Assembly: GCF_027563465.1 (NCBI RefSeq) | Contig: NZ_JAPFQA010000004.1 | Location: forward strand, 186,001-250,000 | Source of the DNA: Mesorhizobium qingshengii | GTDB taxonomy: Bacteria > Pseudomonadota > Alphaproteobacteria > Rhizobiales > Rhizobiaceae | Direction of reading: 5' to 3' | DNA length: 64,000 nt | Shown: piece by piece, positions 29,643 through 37,634 of the stretch | How positions within the stretch are numbered: position 1 is the first letter of the stretch | Layout of the letters: the number at the start of each line of letters is the position of its first letter | Made by a program: the position numbers and the translations under genes | Notes under the pieces: generated by a model | Told to the model about the DNA's origin: nothing | Databases searched by the model: none | What the model saw: the letters and a program-made list of their open reading frames with translations, nothing else

Positions 29643-31124
29643 TCAGTCAGCCAGCACGGGAGCCTCGGGGTGGCCGCGCAGCGGCTTTTCCGGCATCAGC
29701 CCGAGCGCGACCAGCGCCATCAACAGCATTGCCGCCGCCGCGAGGAAGATCATGACGAATGCCGCGGCCTCGACGGCGGCACCAGCCGCCTGCACGCCTT
29801 CGCTGGCCAGCGGCAGGCCGTAGCCGAGCGCGACCGCGCCGAGTATGGCGACGCCAAGCGCGCTGCCCAACGAGCGAAGGAAGGTCAACACGCCGGTGGC
29901 GACGCCCAGATGGGCCTGATCGACGGCGTTCTGAACCGACACGGTGGCAACCGGAAATGTCGTCCCGCTGCCCAGGCCGATACAGGTCGTCAGGATCTCG
30001 ACGGTCAGCAGCGAAGCATGTCCCGCCACCAGGCTGAGCACGCCGAGGCACAGGATGGCGAAACCCACCCCGATCATCGCGATCCGCTTGTAGTGAACGA
30101 AACGCTGAATCGTGCGGCCGCCGAGTGTCGCGCCGGCAACGGTGCCGAGCATGAGCCCGAGCATGGCGGTTCCCGATGCACTGGCCGACAGCCCGAGGAT
30201 CGACTGCAGGTAGACCGGCAGGTAGACCGCCAGGCCGATATTGGCGGCCTGCAACAGGAACATCGAGAGCGTGCCGGCAAGAACGATCGGATTGCCAAGC
30301 ACTTCGAGCGAGACCAGTGGCTCGGCGGCACGCAGCAACCGCAGCGCAAAAAAGCTCCAGATGACCGCCGAGCAAGCGAGCAGTCCGAGGATTTCGCGCG
30401 ACATCCATGGATATTCGCTGCCGCCCCAGTTCAACGCCAGCAGCAGCAAGGCGGTGGCCGCGACGAGCAGCAGCGCGCCGAGACCGTCGATGCGATGATG
30501 TTTCGCGGCGATCGGCAACTTCTTCAGTGGTTTGTTGATCATGGCCATGGCGACAAGACCAAGCGGAATGTTGATCCAGAAGATCAAGGACCAGTGCAGG
30601 TGTTCGGCGAAGGTGCCGCCCAGAAGCGGACCGGCGATGCTGGCGACCGCCCAGGTGCCCGAGATCCACGCCGTGTAACGGGCGCGCTCTCGCGGCGGTA
30701 CGAGGTCGCCGATCACGGTCTGCGCCAGCGCAAACAGGCCCCCGCCGCCGGCGCCCTGGATCGCGCGGCCGACGATCAGCACCAGCATATTGGGCGCCAT
30801 GGCACTGACCAGGGATCCGGCAAGGAATATGAGGATCGCTGCATAAACCGTCGGCCGGCGACCATGAACGTCCGAGATCTTGCCATAGAGCGGTGCCACC
30901 GCCGTGGCGGTCAGGAGATAGCCGGTGACGATCCAGGGCAGATATTCGGCATGGCCAAGCAGGCGCGCCATCGTCGGCATCGCCGGGGCGACGATGGTCT
31001 GATCGAGCGCGGCCAGCAGCATGGACAGGAGAACGCCGCCGATGATGGCATTCTTTTCGCCTTCGCTGAGCGGCGCATCCGTCTTAACCGCCGTCTGCTT
31101 GCCGACAGCCTGGTCCATGTCCAT
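29643..31124 (-). CDS. DHA2-family MFS multidrug exporter (EmrB/QacA type)
   Basis: A 493-residue drug:H+ antiporter with about 14 membrane helices. Motif A is GKISDVHGRRPTV (about 81-93) and motif C-like elements are GAGGGGLFALAQTVIGDL and AVASIAGPLLGG. AALDQTIVAPAMPTM in helix 1 is characteristic of the DHA2 group. No membrane-fusion protein or regulator gene is adjacent. A perfect inverted repeat 71-89 bp upstream of the start is a candidate operator. The gene is convergent with the ferredoxin reductase gene, with four bases between the stops. Confidence 0.9.
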   Translation of the reverse strand: MDMDQAVGKQTAVKTDAPLSEGEKNAIIGGVLLSMLLAALDQTIVAPAMPTMARLLGHAEYLPWIVTGYLLTATAVAPLYGKISDVHGRRPTVYAAILIFLAGSLVSAMAPNMLVLIVGRAIQGAGGGGLFALAQTVIGDLVPPRERARYTAWISGTWAVASIAGPLLGGTFAEHLHWSLIFWINIPLGLVAMAMINKPLKKLPIAAKHHRIDGLGALLLVAATALLLLALNWGGSEYPWMSREILGLLACSAVIWSFFALRLLRAAEPLVSLEVLGNPIVLAGTLSMFLLQAANIGLAVYLPVYLQSILGLSASASGTAMLGLMLGTVAGATLGGRTIQRFVHYKRIAMIGVGFAILCLGVLSLVAGHASLLTVEILTTCIGLGSGTTFPVATVSVQNAVDQAHLGVATGVLTFLRSLGSALGVAILGAVALGYGLPLASEGVQAAGAAVEAAAFVMIFLAAAAMLLMALVALGLMPEKPLRGHPEAPVLAD

Positions 31125-31194
31125 TCATCCGTATGCTTGTGGCTGGCCGGCGTCATACAGCCATCCCGGTGCGTTGCGCCGCATTGATCTTTCG

Positions 31195-31213
31195 AGGTTC
31201 GCATCGCGAACCT
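31195..31213. promoter_or_regulatory. Inverted repeat, candidate operator of the drug exporter
   Basis: AGGTTCGC and GCGAACCT form a perfect 8-bp inverted repeat separated by three bases, 71 bp upstream of the exporter ATG. There is no T-run, so it is not a terminator. Size and location suit a dimeric repressor such as TetR or MarR. A second palindrome, TCGAAAA-T-TTTTCGA, lies at 31253-31267. Confidence 0.45.
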
Positions 31214-31329
31214 GACATATGTCGTCCCGTATAGGCGGATTTCGACGGGTGCTCGAAAATTTTTCGAAGCTGGTACCATGCTTTGGCTGAATTGGCTCGC
31301 GCCGGCACCGTTCAACGCATCGCCAGGAC

Positions 31330-31974
31330 TCAGGCCGGTGGTGGCAGCCGGCCGTTCTCGATGCGCTCCGTCCGGTAACGCAGCAGCCGCAGGATGCGAC
31401 TTTCGAAATTGACGCTTTCGACGCGGTCGAACCGCAATTGATCCTGATCGTGCCTGGCGAGCACTGCCGCGGTGATTTCGGCGGCCTTGGCCTTGGCTGC
31501 CTCGCAATTCCTTTGCGGGTAGGTTGCTTTCAGGGCGTCCTCGAGTTCGCGGCCATGGTTCCTGGCAATCTCCACATGGCGCTCCTCATGACGTTTGATG
31601 TCGGCGGACAACGTATCCCAGAACAGCCTCACATCGGCATCCGCCTTGCGTGGGCGGCGCCACTCGGGAAGGATCACCTTCACCTTGACGGTCACCACCG
31701 CATCGGCGATGCGGCAGGACTTCGATGTCTGCGCATAGCTGATGCGGGTTGTGAACGCCATCTGCGTGGCGCCCGGGTGGCGCCCCCCCGTGCTTTTCAC
31801 CTCGGGACCACGTTTGGAGAGCTGCATCTCGATATCGTCGAGCGTGCTGCCGTCAATGGAAAAATAGCTGTATGTCTTGACGAGATTGGCCGCGCCCGCC
31901 GGTAGCGGGCTCACGGCGAGCAGCAGTGCGCCAAGCAGGGATCGTTTCATGCAAAGCATGGATCGTTTCATCAT
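31330..31974 (-). CDS. Secreted DUF922 family protein, putative zinc protease
   Basis: A 214-residue exported protein with an N-terminal signal peptide (SLLGALLLAVSPLPAGAA, cleavage near residue 28). The mature part matches the DUF922 family, with a TYSYFSIDGSTLDDIE start and a conserved HEERHVEIARNHG segment (about 133) containing HExxH, a zinc-binding protease motif. Family function is not established. The start at 31974 (ATGATG) follows GAGGCAAC; the first seven codons are duplicated (MKRSMLC then MKRSLLG), so an internal start at 31950 is possible. The gene is divergent from folP and its long upstream frame is a shadow of that gene. Confidence 0.8.
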   Translation of the reverse strand: MMKRSMLCMKRSLLGALLLAVSPLPAGAANLVKTYSYFSIDGSTLDDIEMQLSKRGPEVKSTGGRHPGATQMAFTTRISYAQTSKSCRIADAVVTVKVKVILPEWRRPRKADADVRLFWDTLSADIKRHEERHVEIARNHGRELEDALKATYPQRNCEAAKAKAAEITAAVLARHDQDQLRFDRVESVNFESRILRLLRYRTERIENGRLPPPA

Positions 31975-32074
31975 GTTGCCTCTTCGACCACCTTGCTTTA
32001 CGGGCGTTGCCAGCGCAACGGAATTGATCCGCTGCGGATCACACATGGTTGATGAGCCCCATGGTTGCTGAGCA

Positions 32075-32926
32075 ATGACGGCCAGGCGATGGCAACTGGC
32101 GCATGGACGCCATCTCGAGCTTGGCGGCAAGGCGGTGGTCGTCGGCATCCTCAATGTCACGCCTGATAGTTTTTCCGACGGCGGTCTGTTCGATGCACCC
32201 GAAAGGGCGCTGGTCCAGGCACGCCGCATGGTGGGGGAAGGGGCGCTGGTCGTCGACGTCGGCGGAGAATCAACCCGCCCCGGCGCCGCCGCTATATCGG
32301 CCCGCGAGGAACAGGCCCGCATCCTGCCCGTGATCGAGGCGCTGGCGAGCGCCGGCGAGGTGCTGATTTCGGTCGACACCTATCGCGCGGACAGCGCCCG
32401 GCTTGCCGTCGCCGCCGGCGCGCATATCGTCAACGATGTCTGGGGGCTGCAGCGCGAGCCCGACATTGCGCGTGTCGCCGCCGACACCGGCGCCGGCCTT
32501 GTCATCATGCATACAGGGCGAGATCGCGAGAAGTTGCCGGACGTGATCGCCGACCAGTTGGCGTTCCTCGGAAAATCGCTGCAGATCGCGCGCCGACACG
32601 GTGTCACGGACGACCATATCGTGCTTGATGCCGGTTTTGGCTTCGCCAAGGAGACGGCCGAGGAAAATCTCGACCTGATGGCGCGGTTTTCCGAACTCCA
32701 CGCGCTCGGCTTTCCGCTGATGGCCGGCACGTCGCGAAAACGCTTCATCGGCACCGTCACCGGCCGCGACGCGGCCGACAGAGCTGCCGGAACGGCGGCG
32801 ACCAGCGTTATCCTGAGGCTCAAGGGCGCCGATCTGTTTCGCGTCCATGATGTCGCATTCAACGTGGACGCGCTGGCGCTCGCAGATGCTATGCTGGCGC
32901 GTGAAACCGAGCGAGCGGGCTGCTGA
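32075..32926 (+). CDS. folP: Dihydropteroate synthase
   Basis: Condenses p-aminobenzoate with dihydropterin pyrophosphate in folate synthesis and is the sulphonamide target. It has 283 residues. Both signatures are present: GILNVTPDSFSDGG (about 24-37) and VDVGGESTRPGA (about 60-71). Later elements are VSVDTYRAD-like (ISVDTYRAD), NDVWG, the H-T-G segment and the C-terminal GTSRKRFIG (about 224-232), which binds phosphate. First gene of a folP-folB-folK operon: folB follows after four bases. The ribosome-binding site before the ATG is weak. Confidence 0.95.
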   Translation: MTARRWQLAHGRHLELGGKAVVVGILNVTPDSFSDGGLFDAPERALVQARRMVGEGALVVDVGGESTRPGAAAISAREEQARILPVIEALASAGEVLISVDTYRADSARLAVAAGAHIVNDVWGLQREPDIARVAADTGAGLVIMHTGRDREKLPDVIADQLAFLGKSLQIARRHGVTDDHIVLDAGFGFAKETAEENLDLMARFSELHALGFPLMAGTSRKRFIGTVTGRDAADRAAGTAATSVILRLKGADLFRVHDVAFNVDALALADAMLARETERAGC

Positions 32927-32930
32927 AGCA

Positions 32931-33290
32931 ATGTATGTCATCCGCATGAAGAACTGCGCCTTCTTTGCCCGGCACGGCGTGCTGGACGAGGAGGAAAGGC
33001 TCGGTCAGCGCTTCTATGTCGATGCCGCTCTCACGGTTGATCCAGGCCGGGCCCTCGTCGAGGATTCCATCGAGGACACCGTCAACTATGGTATCGCCTT
33101 CACGGTGATCGAAAAGATCATTACGGGGCAGCGGCGCTTTCTGATCGAGGCCTTGGCGCTCGAAGTGGCCCGTGCGCTGACGGCGCGTTTCCCGCAGATC
33201 AAAAAAGCCGAGATCACGGTGCGCAAGCCCAACGCCCCGGTGCCCGGTGTGCTCGATTACGTCGAGGTGACCGTTGTCTGGCCCGAATAG
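32931..33290 (+). CDS. folB: Dihydroneopterin aldolase
   Basis: A 119-residue folate enzyme that cleaves 7,8-dihydroneopterin to 6-hydroxymethyl-dihydropterin and glycolaldehyde. Visible family elements are ARHGVLDEEERLGQRFYVDA near the N-terminus (substrate Glu in HGVLDEEE), DTVNYGIAF in the middle, IEALALEVARAL, and the catalytic Lys in VTVRKPNAPVPG-like sequence (ITVRKPNAPVPG). It starts four bases after folP and its 3' end overlaps folK, so the three proteins are co-expressed to make consecutive intermediates. Confidence 0.93.
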   Translation: MYVIRMKNCAFFARHGVLDEEERLGQRFYVDAALTVDPGRALVEDSIEDTVNYGIAFTVIEKIITGQRRFLIEALALEVARALTARFPQIKKAEITVRKPNAPVPGVLDYVEVTVVWPE

Positions 33291-33786
33291 CACGGTCTAC
33301 CTCAGCCTTGGCGGCAATCTCGGCGACCCGGCGAAGTCGATGGGCGCGGCGCTGCGCATGCTGGATGCCGATGGCGACACGCGTGTCACCGGCGTCTCCT
33401 CGCTTTATCGCACCCCGCCCTGGGGCAAGCTCGACCAGCCGGACTTCCTCAATGCGGCTGCGGAAATTTCCACCGGGCTTGCGCCGCGTGCCTTGCTCGA
33501 CCTCTGTCTCGATGCCGAGCGCAAGCTGAAGCGTGTGCGCGAGGAGCGCTGGGGGCCGCGGCTGATCGATATCGACATTCTGGTGTTTGGCGAACGCGTC
33601 ATTCACGAGACTGGCCTGGAAGTGCCGCATCCGCGCATGCTGGAGCGCGCCTTCGTGCTGGCGCCGCTGGCCGAGATCGCGCCCGGCCTTGTCGTCGGCG
33701 GGCGCAGCATCACGGACCGGCTGGTTGCCGTCGACACCTCTGGTATCGAACGATTGCCATCCGGCCGGGATTGGTGGCTGGTCTGA
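33274..33786 (+). CDS. folK: 2-amino-4-hydroxy-6-hydroxymethyldihydropteridine pyrophosphokinase
   Basis: Transfers pyrophosphate from ATP to hydroxymethyl-dihydropterin, producing the FolP substrate. It has 170 residues. Motifs are YLSLGGNLGDP (about 9-19), YRTPPWG (about 46), DFLNAAAEI and the signature RWGPRLIDIDILVFG (about 90-104) with two Mg-binding Asp. Translation appears to start at a TTG inside the end of folB (17-base overlap): GAGGTG lies four bases before it, and the resulting N-terminus is normal. It ends the folate operon; the DUF924 gene is convergent 29 bases downstream. Confidence 0.93.
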   Translation: MSGPNSTVYLSLGGNLGDPAKSMGAALRMLDADGDTRVTGVSSLYRTPPWGKLDQPDFLNAAAEISTGLAPRALLDLCLDAERKLKRVREERWGPRLIDIDILVFGERVIHETGLEVPHPRMLERAFVLAPLAEIAPGLVVGGRSITDRLVAVDTSGIERLPSGRDWWLV

Positions 33787-33815
33787 CGTCTGGGCGAGGC
33801 AACGGCGGGACGCTT

Positions 33816-34361
33816 TTAACCGGAAAATCCGCCGCCATCCAGGAACGCCTGCTCCTGCGGTGTGGTCTCGCGGCCAAGCATCCTGTTTCGGTGCGGAAAG
33901 CGGCCAAAGCGCAGGATGATGTCACGGTGCTCGACAGCGTACTTCAGATAGGGTTCGGCCCTGGCCTGGGTCAGATCGACCGACATGTGCTGGTCGGCGA
34001 GAAGTTCCGAATGCTCGTACGGCAGATAGAGGAAGACGCGGATTTCTTCGTCGAGCTCCAGATCATGGCCAGCCGCGATCGCCTTTCCGGCGAAATATCT
34101 GGCGAGCGGGTCGGTCGCGTACATGTGGCCGGTGCCGCGAAAGCAGTTTCGCGGAAACTGGTCGAGCAGGATCATCAGCGCCAGCGAACCCTCGGCACGC
34201 GCCGACCAGCCGTCGCATTCACGCCGCGCGGCTGCATGGTGCAGGTCGAGGAAGCGGTTGCGGAAGTCGGCATCGAAAGCCTCGTTCTTCTCGAACCATG
34301 CATCCTCGCCGGCATCACGCCAGAATTTGGTGACCGACAGGGCTCTGCTGTCCAATTCCAT
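33816..34361 (-). CDS. DUF924 family protein
   Basis: A 181-residue soluble, helical protein of the DUF924 family, function unknown; the fold is TPR-like in relatives. Conserved family segments are FWRDAGEDAWFEKNEAFD near the N-terminus, LALMILLDQFPRNCFRGT (about 60-77), FLYLPYEHSE (about 109) and FGRFPHRNRMLGRETTPQEQAFL (core FGRFPHRN) at the end. AAGGAACCAGC precedes the ATG. It starts 14 bases after the antiporter gene and is probably co-transcribed with it. Confidence 0.88.
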   Translation of the reverse strand: MELDSRALSVTKFWRDAGEDAWFEKNEAFDADFRNRFLDLHHAAARRECDGWSARAEGSLALMILLDQFPRNCFRGTGHMYATDPLARYFAGKAIAAGHDLELDEEIRVFLYLPYEHSELLADQHMSVDLTQARAEPYLKYAVEHRDIILRFGRFPHRNRMLGRETTPQEQAFLDGGGFSG

Positions 34362-34374
34362 GCTGGTTCCTTGT

Positions 34375-36219
34375 TCAGTCCGCGGGTTCGGATTTGTGCA
34401 GCACGCCGGCCGTCTCTTCGTTGAGTGCCTGGCCGGCGCGGCGCGGCTGCGTAAGGGGTGTGGGGATGGGGGTGCCGATATTGCCCTTCAGGAAGCGCTG
34501 CCCGGCGCGGATGCCTTCGGCGAGCTGCGTCTCGAAGCGGGCGGCGTCGCGGCGGCGGACATCCTCGATGACGTCGGCCACATCTTCCGGATCGACGCCG
34601 AGTGATTCCAGGGCCGAGCCGCCGAAAACCAACGCCGATTCGAAGGTTTCGCGCAGCTGGAAGTCGACTCCGGCGCGAATGAGCTGCAGCGCTGTTCCGC
34701 GGTCGAAGGCTCGTGCCAGGACCGTGAGCAAAGGGAATTCGGCCTTGATCAGCTGGGCGATGCGAACGGCGACATCGGGTTTGTCGACGCAGATCAGCAC
34801 GGCGCGCGCCCGGCCGGCGCCGGCGGCATGCAGGATGTCCAGCCGCGTGCCGTCGCCATAATAGACCTTGAAGCCGAAATCGGCCGCGGCCTGGATCATT
34901 TCGACCTCGTTGTCGATGATCGACACATCGATGCCGCGCAGCAGCAGCGGCTGGCTGGCGATCTGGCCAAAACGGCCGAAGCCGATGATCAGGACGCTTC
35001 CGGTAAGGCCGTCTGCAACGTCGACCCCGTCGAGCGACTGCTCGTCGCGCGGCGTGAGGTACCGCAGCGCGATGATCGCCAGTGGCGTCAGCACCATGGA
35101 GATGATGACGACCGCGGTCAGCGTCGCGTTGGCCTGGCTGTCGATGATGCCGACCGCGGCGGCGGCGGAATAGAGGACAAAGGCGAATTCGCCGCCTTGC
35201 GCCATGAAGACCGCACGTTCCAGCGCTTCGCGGTGGCCGGTTTTCAGGATGCGGGCGACGATGTAGATGCCGAGCGCCTTCATCACCATGTAGGCCACGA
35301 CATAGATGGCGATCAGCCGCCAGTTCTCGACCACCACATGCAGGTCGAGCGACATGCCGACCGCAAGGAAGAACAGGCCGAGCAGGATGCCGCGGAACGG
35401 TTCGATGTCGGCTTCGAGTTGATGGCGGAAGGTCGATTCGGACAGAAGCACGCCGGCCAGGAATGCACCCATCGCCATTGACAGGCCACTGAGCTGCATG
35501 GCGAGCGCGGACCCGAGAACGACCAGAAGTGCCGCCGCCGTCATCACTTCGCGGGCACGGGCATCCGCCAGGATGCGGAAGAACGGATTGAGCAGATAGC
35601 GTCCGGCGAGCACCAGTCCGACGATCGCGGCGAGGCCGATGCCGATCTCGGTCAGGCGTTCCGTCAGGCTGGTATCGGCACCGCCGGGGGCCAGGAACGC
35701 GATCAAGGCCAGCAGCGGCACGATCGCCAGATCCTCGAGCAGCAGGATGGAGACGATGCGCTGGCCTTTCGGCGCGGCGATTTCGCCGCGCTCCTCGAGC
35801 AGTTGCATGACGATTGCCGTCGAGGTCAGCACGAAGCCGGCGCCGGCGACGAAGGATTGCGAGATCGGAAAGCCTCCCGCCACGCCGACACCGGTCAGCA
35901 AAACGGCGCAGACGCCGACCTGCAGCGCACCGAGGCCAAAGATCTCGCGGCGCAGGCCCCACAGCCGTGACGGCTGCATTTCCAGCCCGATGATGAACAG
36001 GAACATCACCACGCCGAGCTCGGCGACATGAAGAATGGCTCCTGATTCGGAGAAGATGCGAAGACCGAATGGGCCGATCACCACGCCGGCGGCCAGATAG
36101 CCAAGAATGGAGCCAAGGCCCATGCGCTTGAAGATGGGAACGGCGACAACGCCGGCAGCAAGCAGTGCCACCACCTGGACCAGATCGCTGTTCGATGCCT
36201 CTACCGCCATGCCCGCCAT
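34375..36219 (-). CDS. CPA2 family monovalent cation:proton antiporter (KefB/KefC-like)
   Basis: A 614-residue membrane protein. The N-terminal transporter domain (about 1-385) has some 12 helices, with the conserved LGYLAAGVVIGPFGL and VLTSTAIVMQLLEERG segments and a FMAQGGEFAFVL helix. A cytosolic RCK/TrkA-N domain follows (about 405-525), with the nucleotide motif VLIIGFGRFGQIASQPLL. The protein probably exports K+ or Na+ against protons and is gated by nucleotides or redox through the RCK domain. No KefF/KefG ancillary gene is adjacent. ATG codons at 36219 and 36210 are both possible starts. DUF924 follows in the same operon. Confidence 0.9.
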   Translation of the reverse strand: MAGMAVEASNSDLVQVVALLAAGVVAVPIFKRMGLGSILGYLAAGVVIGPFGLRIFSESGAILHVAELGVVMFLFIIGLEMQPSRLWGLRREIFGLGALQVGVCAVLLTGVGVAGGFPISQSFVAGAGFVLTSTAIVMQLLEERGEIAAPKGQRIVSILLLEDLAIVPLLALIAFLAPGGADTSLTERLTEIGIGLAAIVGLVLAGRYLLNPFFRILADARAREVMTAAALLVVLGSALAMQLSGLSMAMGAFLAGVLLSESTFRHQLEADIEPFRGILLGLFFLAVGMSLDLHVVVENWRLIAIYVVAYMVMKALGIYIVARILKTGHREALERAVFMAQGGEFAFVLYSAAAAVGIIDSQANATLTAVVIISMVLTPLAIIALRYLTPRDEQSLDGVDVADGLTGSVLIIGFGRFGQIASQPLLLRGIDVSIIDNEVEMIQAAADFGFKVYYGDGTRLDILHAAGAGRARAVLICVDKPDVAVRIAQLIKAEFPLLTVLARAFDRGTALQLIRAGVDFQLRETFESALVFGGSALESLGVDPEDVADVIEDVRRRDAARFETQLAEGIRAGQRFLKGNIGTPIPTPLTQPRRAGQALNEETAGVLHKSEPAD

Positions 36220-36314
36220 TCCGCTCGTTTGAGGACCGCAGCCTTATGCAGCCGGAGCTGCAGCACAAGACGGTCCTCGCGGACACCCAAAAGACGCTGC
36301 AACGCTTTAATTTT

Positions 36315-36404
36315 GCGCATGATCCCCAGCGAAAATCGATTCCGATTTTCGTAAGGCGGCATTTTGATGTGCGCATGATACCGGCGAAAATCGATTCGAT
36401 TTTT
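36315..36404. repeat. Two copies of a rhizobial-type palindromic intergenic repeat
   Basis: Copy 1 (36315-36351) and copy 2 (36371-36404) both start GCGCATGAT and contain a hairpin: GAAAATCG/CGATTTTC with a four-base loop, and AAAATCG/CGATTTT with a three-base loop. This resembles the short palindromic elements (RIME-like, starting GCATGATC) scattered in rhizobial intergenic regions. They lie between the antiporter start and the lipoprotein gene. Confidence 0.65.
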
Positions 36405-36562
36405 ACAGGTATGCGCCAAGCGGCACAGATAAGAGCTTCGGCAGGGGGCGAACAGTGCAAGTCCCACCGGCAATGTTGTAGGCGCGTTACACAAGTTTAC
36501 GCCAGACGCGCGTTGCTTGTTGCCACAATCGAAGGCTAAGGACGATTGGCTTCGGCCATTGG

Positions 36563-36595
36563 AGGGCGAGCGACGATCAAGTCGCGCCCTTTTTG
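36563..36595 (+). terminator. Hairpin with T-run just before the lipoprotein ribosome-binding site
   Basis: AGGGCGAGCGAC pairs with GTCG-CGCCCT around GATCAA (one bulge), followed by TTTTT. It has the form of an intrinsic terminator but sits only 16 bases upstream of the start codon at 36611, immediately before GAGGAG. It could be a leader attenuator of the small gene, or end a short upstream RNA. Confidence 0.55.
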
Positions 36596-36610
36596 AGGAG
36601 AGTGACTGAC

Positions 36611-36877
36611 ATGAAGAAGTTTTTGTTTGTTGCCGTCGGCTTGGCGGTGCTTGCTGGTTCGGCTTGTTCGAAGGCGCCGGAGTGCACGACCGAGATCGCG
36701 ACCAAGAAGGCGCAGGACATGGCTGCCGCGCTGCAGGAGGCGATCACCAAGGATCCGTCCAAGGCGGCTGATCTGACGGCCAAGGTCCAGGCGGTGACAA
36801 CCAAGTATCAGGGCGCGACGACACTGGCCGACGCCTGCAAGGCCTATGACGAGGTGACGGCCGCGATCAAGGGCTAA
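36611..36877 (+). CDS. Small lipoprotein-like exported protein
   Basis: An 88-residue protein with a signal peptide and lipobox-like LAGSACSKAP, placing a lipidated Cys at about residue 19. The short mature part is helical and Lys/Ala-rich, with ATKKAQDMAAALQEAI and two further Cys (CTTEI and DACKAYD) that could form a disulphide. I do not recognise a family. GAGGAG lies ten bases before the ATG. The gene is bracketed by a hairpin upstream and a strong terminator downstream, so it is a separate, short transcription unit, probably well expressed. Confidence 0.75.
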   Translation: MKKFLFVAVGLAVLAGSACSKAPECTTEIATKKAQDMAAALQEAITKDPSKAADLTAKVQAVTTKYQGATTLADACKAYDEVTAAIKG

Positions 36878-36903
36878 GTGCCTCGATCAAAACGGTTTCA
36901 ACG

Positions 36904-36932
36904 AGGCGGTGACCGTTGGGTCGCCGCCTTTT
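36904..36932 (+). terminator. Intrinsic terminator after the small lipoprotein gene
   Basis: AGGCGGTGACC and GGTCGCCGCCT form an 11-pair stem (one G-T pair) with a GTTG loop, followed by TTTT. It lies 27 bases after the stop codon. Confidence 0.85.
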
Positions 36933-36956
36933 CTGTCTCAGGCGACCGATGATTGT

Positions 36957-37511
36957 TCAGTTCCGCGCGATGGAGCCGACTTCGACCGTATCAACGCGCT
37001 TCAGGCTCATGCCGATCACAGGCACCAGCTGATCGGAGACTCGGACCGCAACGGTTACCGTCATCGAATTGTCGTCGGGGATGCGAGCCTGCATCACACC
37101 GCGCAGCTGGTTGCGATTGATGGTGAAAACCACCTTGCGGGCATCGACCACATTGCCGCCGACGATATCGAGGCCGGCACCGGCCGCGCCGCCCATGAAG
37201 CTGCCCTTGTAGCCCTCGCGGCCCTTGCGCTCGATCCTGGCCGACATCTGCTGGGTGAACATGCCTACCCGGCAGCCGCCATCGAGCGTCATGCCCATCT
37301 TGCCGTCGGGCGTCGAGCCGGTGAAGCTGCAGTTGAATTTCGTGCCTTTGTACTTGCCGGCGACGATTTCGCCGGGGCCGACCCACTTGCCTTCGGCCGA
37401 GTGGAAGAACTGCTTGTCCGGTTCCGCCGCGGAAGCCCCTGAGGCAATACCGACGACTGCGGTGATCGCGGCCGCCAAGGGCAGGACGCTGGACAGAATT
37501 ACGCTTTTCAT
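36957..37511 (-). CDS. Secreted protein of unknown function
   Basis: A 184-residue exported protein with a clear Sec signal peptide (residues 1-28, ending GASA before AEPDKQ). The mature part is beta-rich, with FHSAEGKWVGPGEIVAGKYKGTKF (core KWVGPGEIVAGKYKG) and two Cys (NCSFTG, GGCRVG) that could pair. The pattern, in which a lipocalin-like start is followed by alternating strands, suggests a small beta-barrel or sandwich, but no family was recognised. A GTG at 37520 is an alternative start. It is convergent with the small lipoprotein gene. Confidence 0.7.
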   Translation of the reverse strand: MKSVILSSVLPLAAAITAVVGIASGASAAEPDKQFFHSAEGKWVGPGEIVAGKYKGTKFNCSFTGSTPDGKMGMTLDGGCRVGMFTQQMSARIERKGREGYKGSFMGGAAGAGLDIVGGNVVDARKVVFTINRNQLRGVMQARIPDDNSMTVTVAVRVSDQLVPVIGMSLKRVDTVEVGSIARN

Positions 37512-37634
37512 CGACGACACCCGGCAACAAAGAGGCTGTTTGAAACCCGTCTGACCATGAACAAGATTGGTTAATGCTTCGTCACTGCGAGGCCTCGAAA
37601 CCGCAACCCGGCAATCGTGCGGAAGATCCGGGCG

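Noticed and set aside
34175..36460. 761-codon minus frame overlapping the antiporter
   Set aside because: It is out of frame with the CPA2 protein on the same strand, which has full transporter and RCK motifs.
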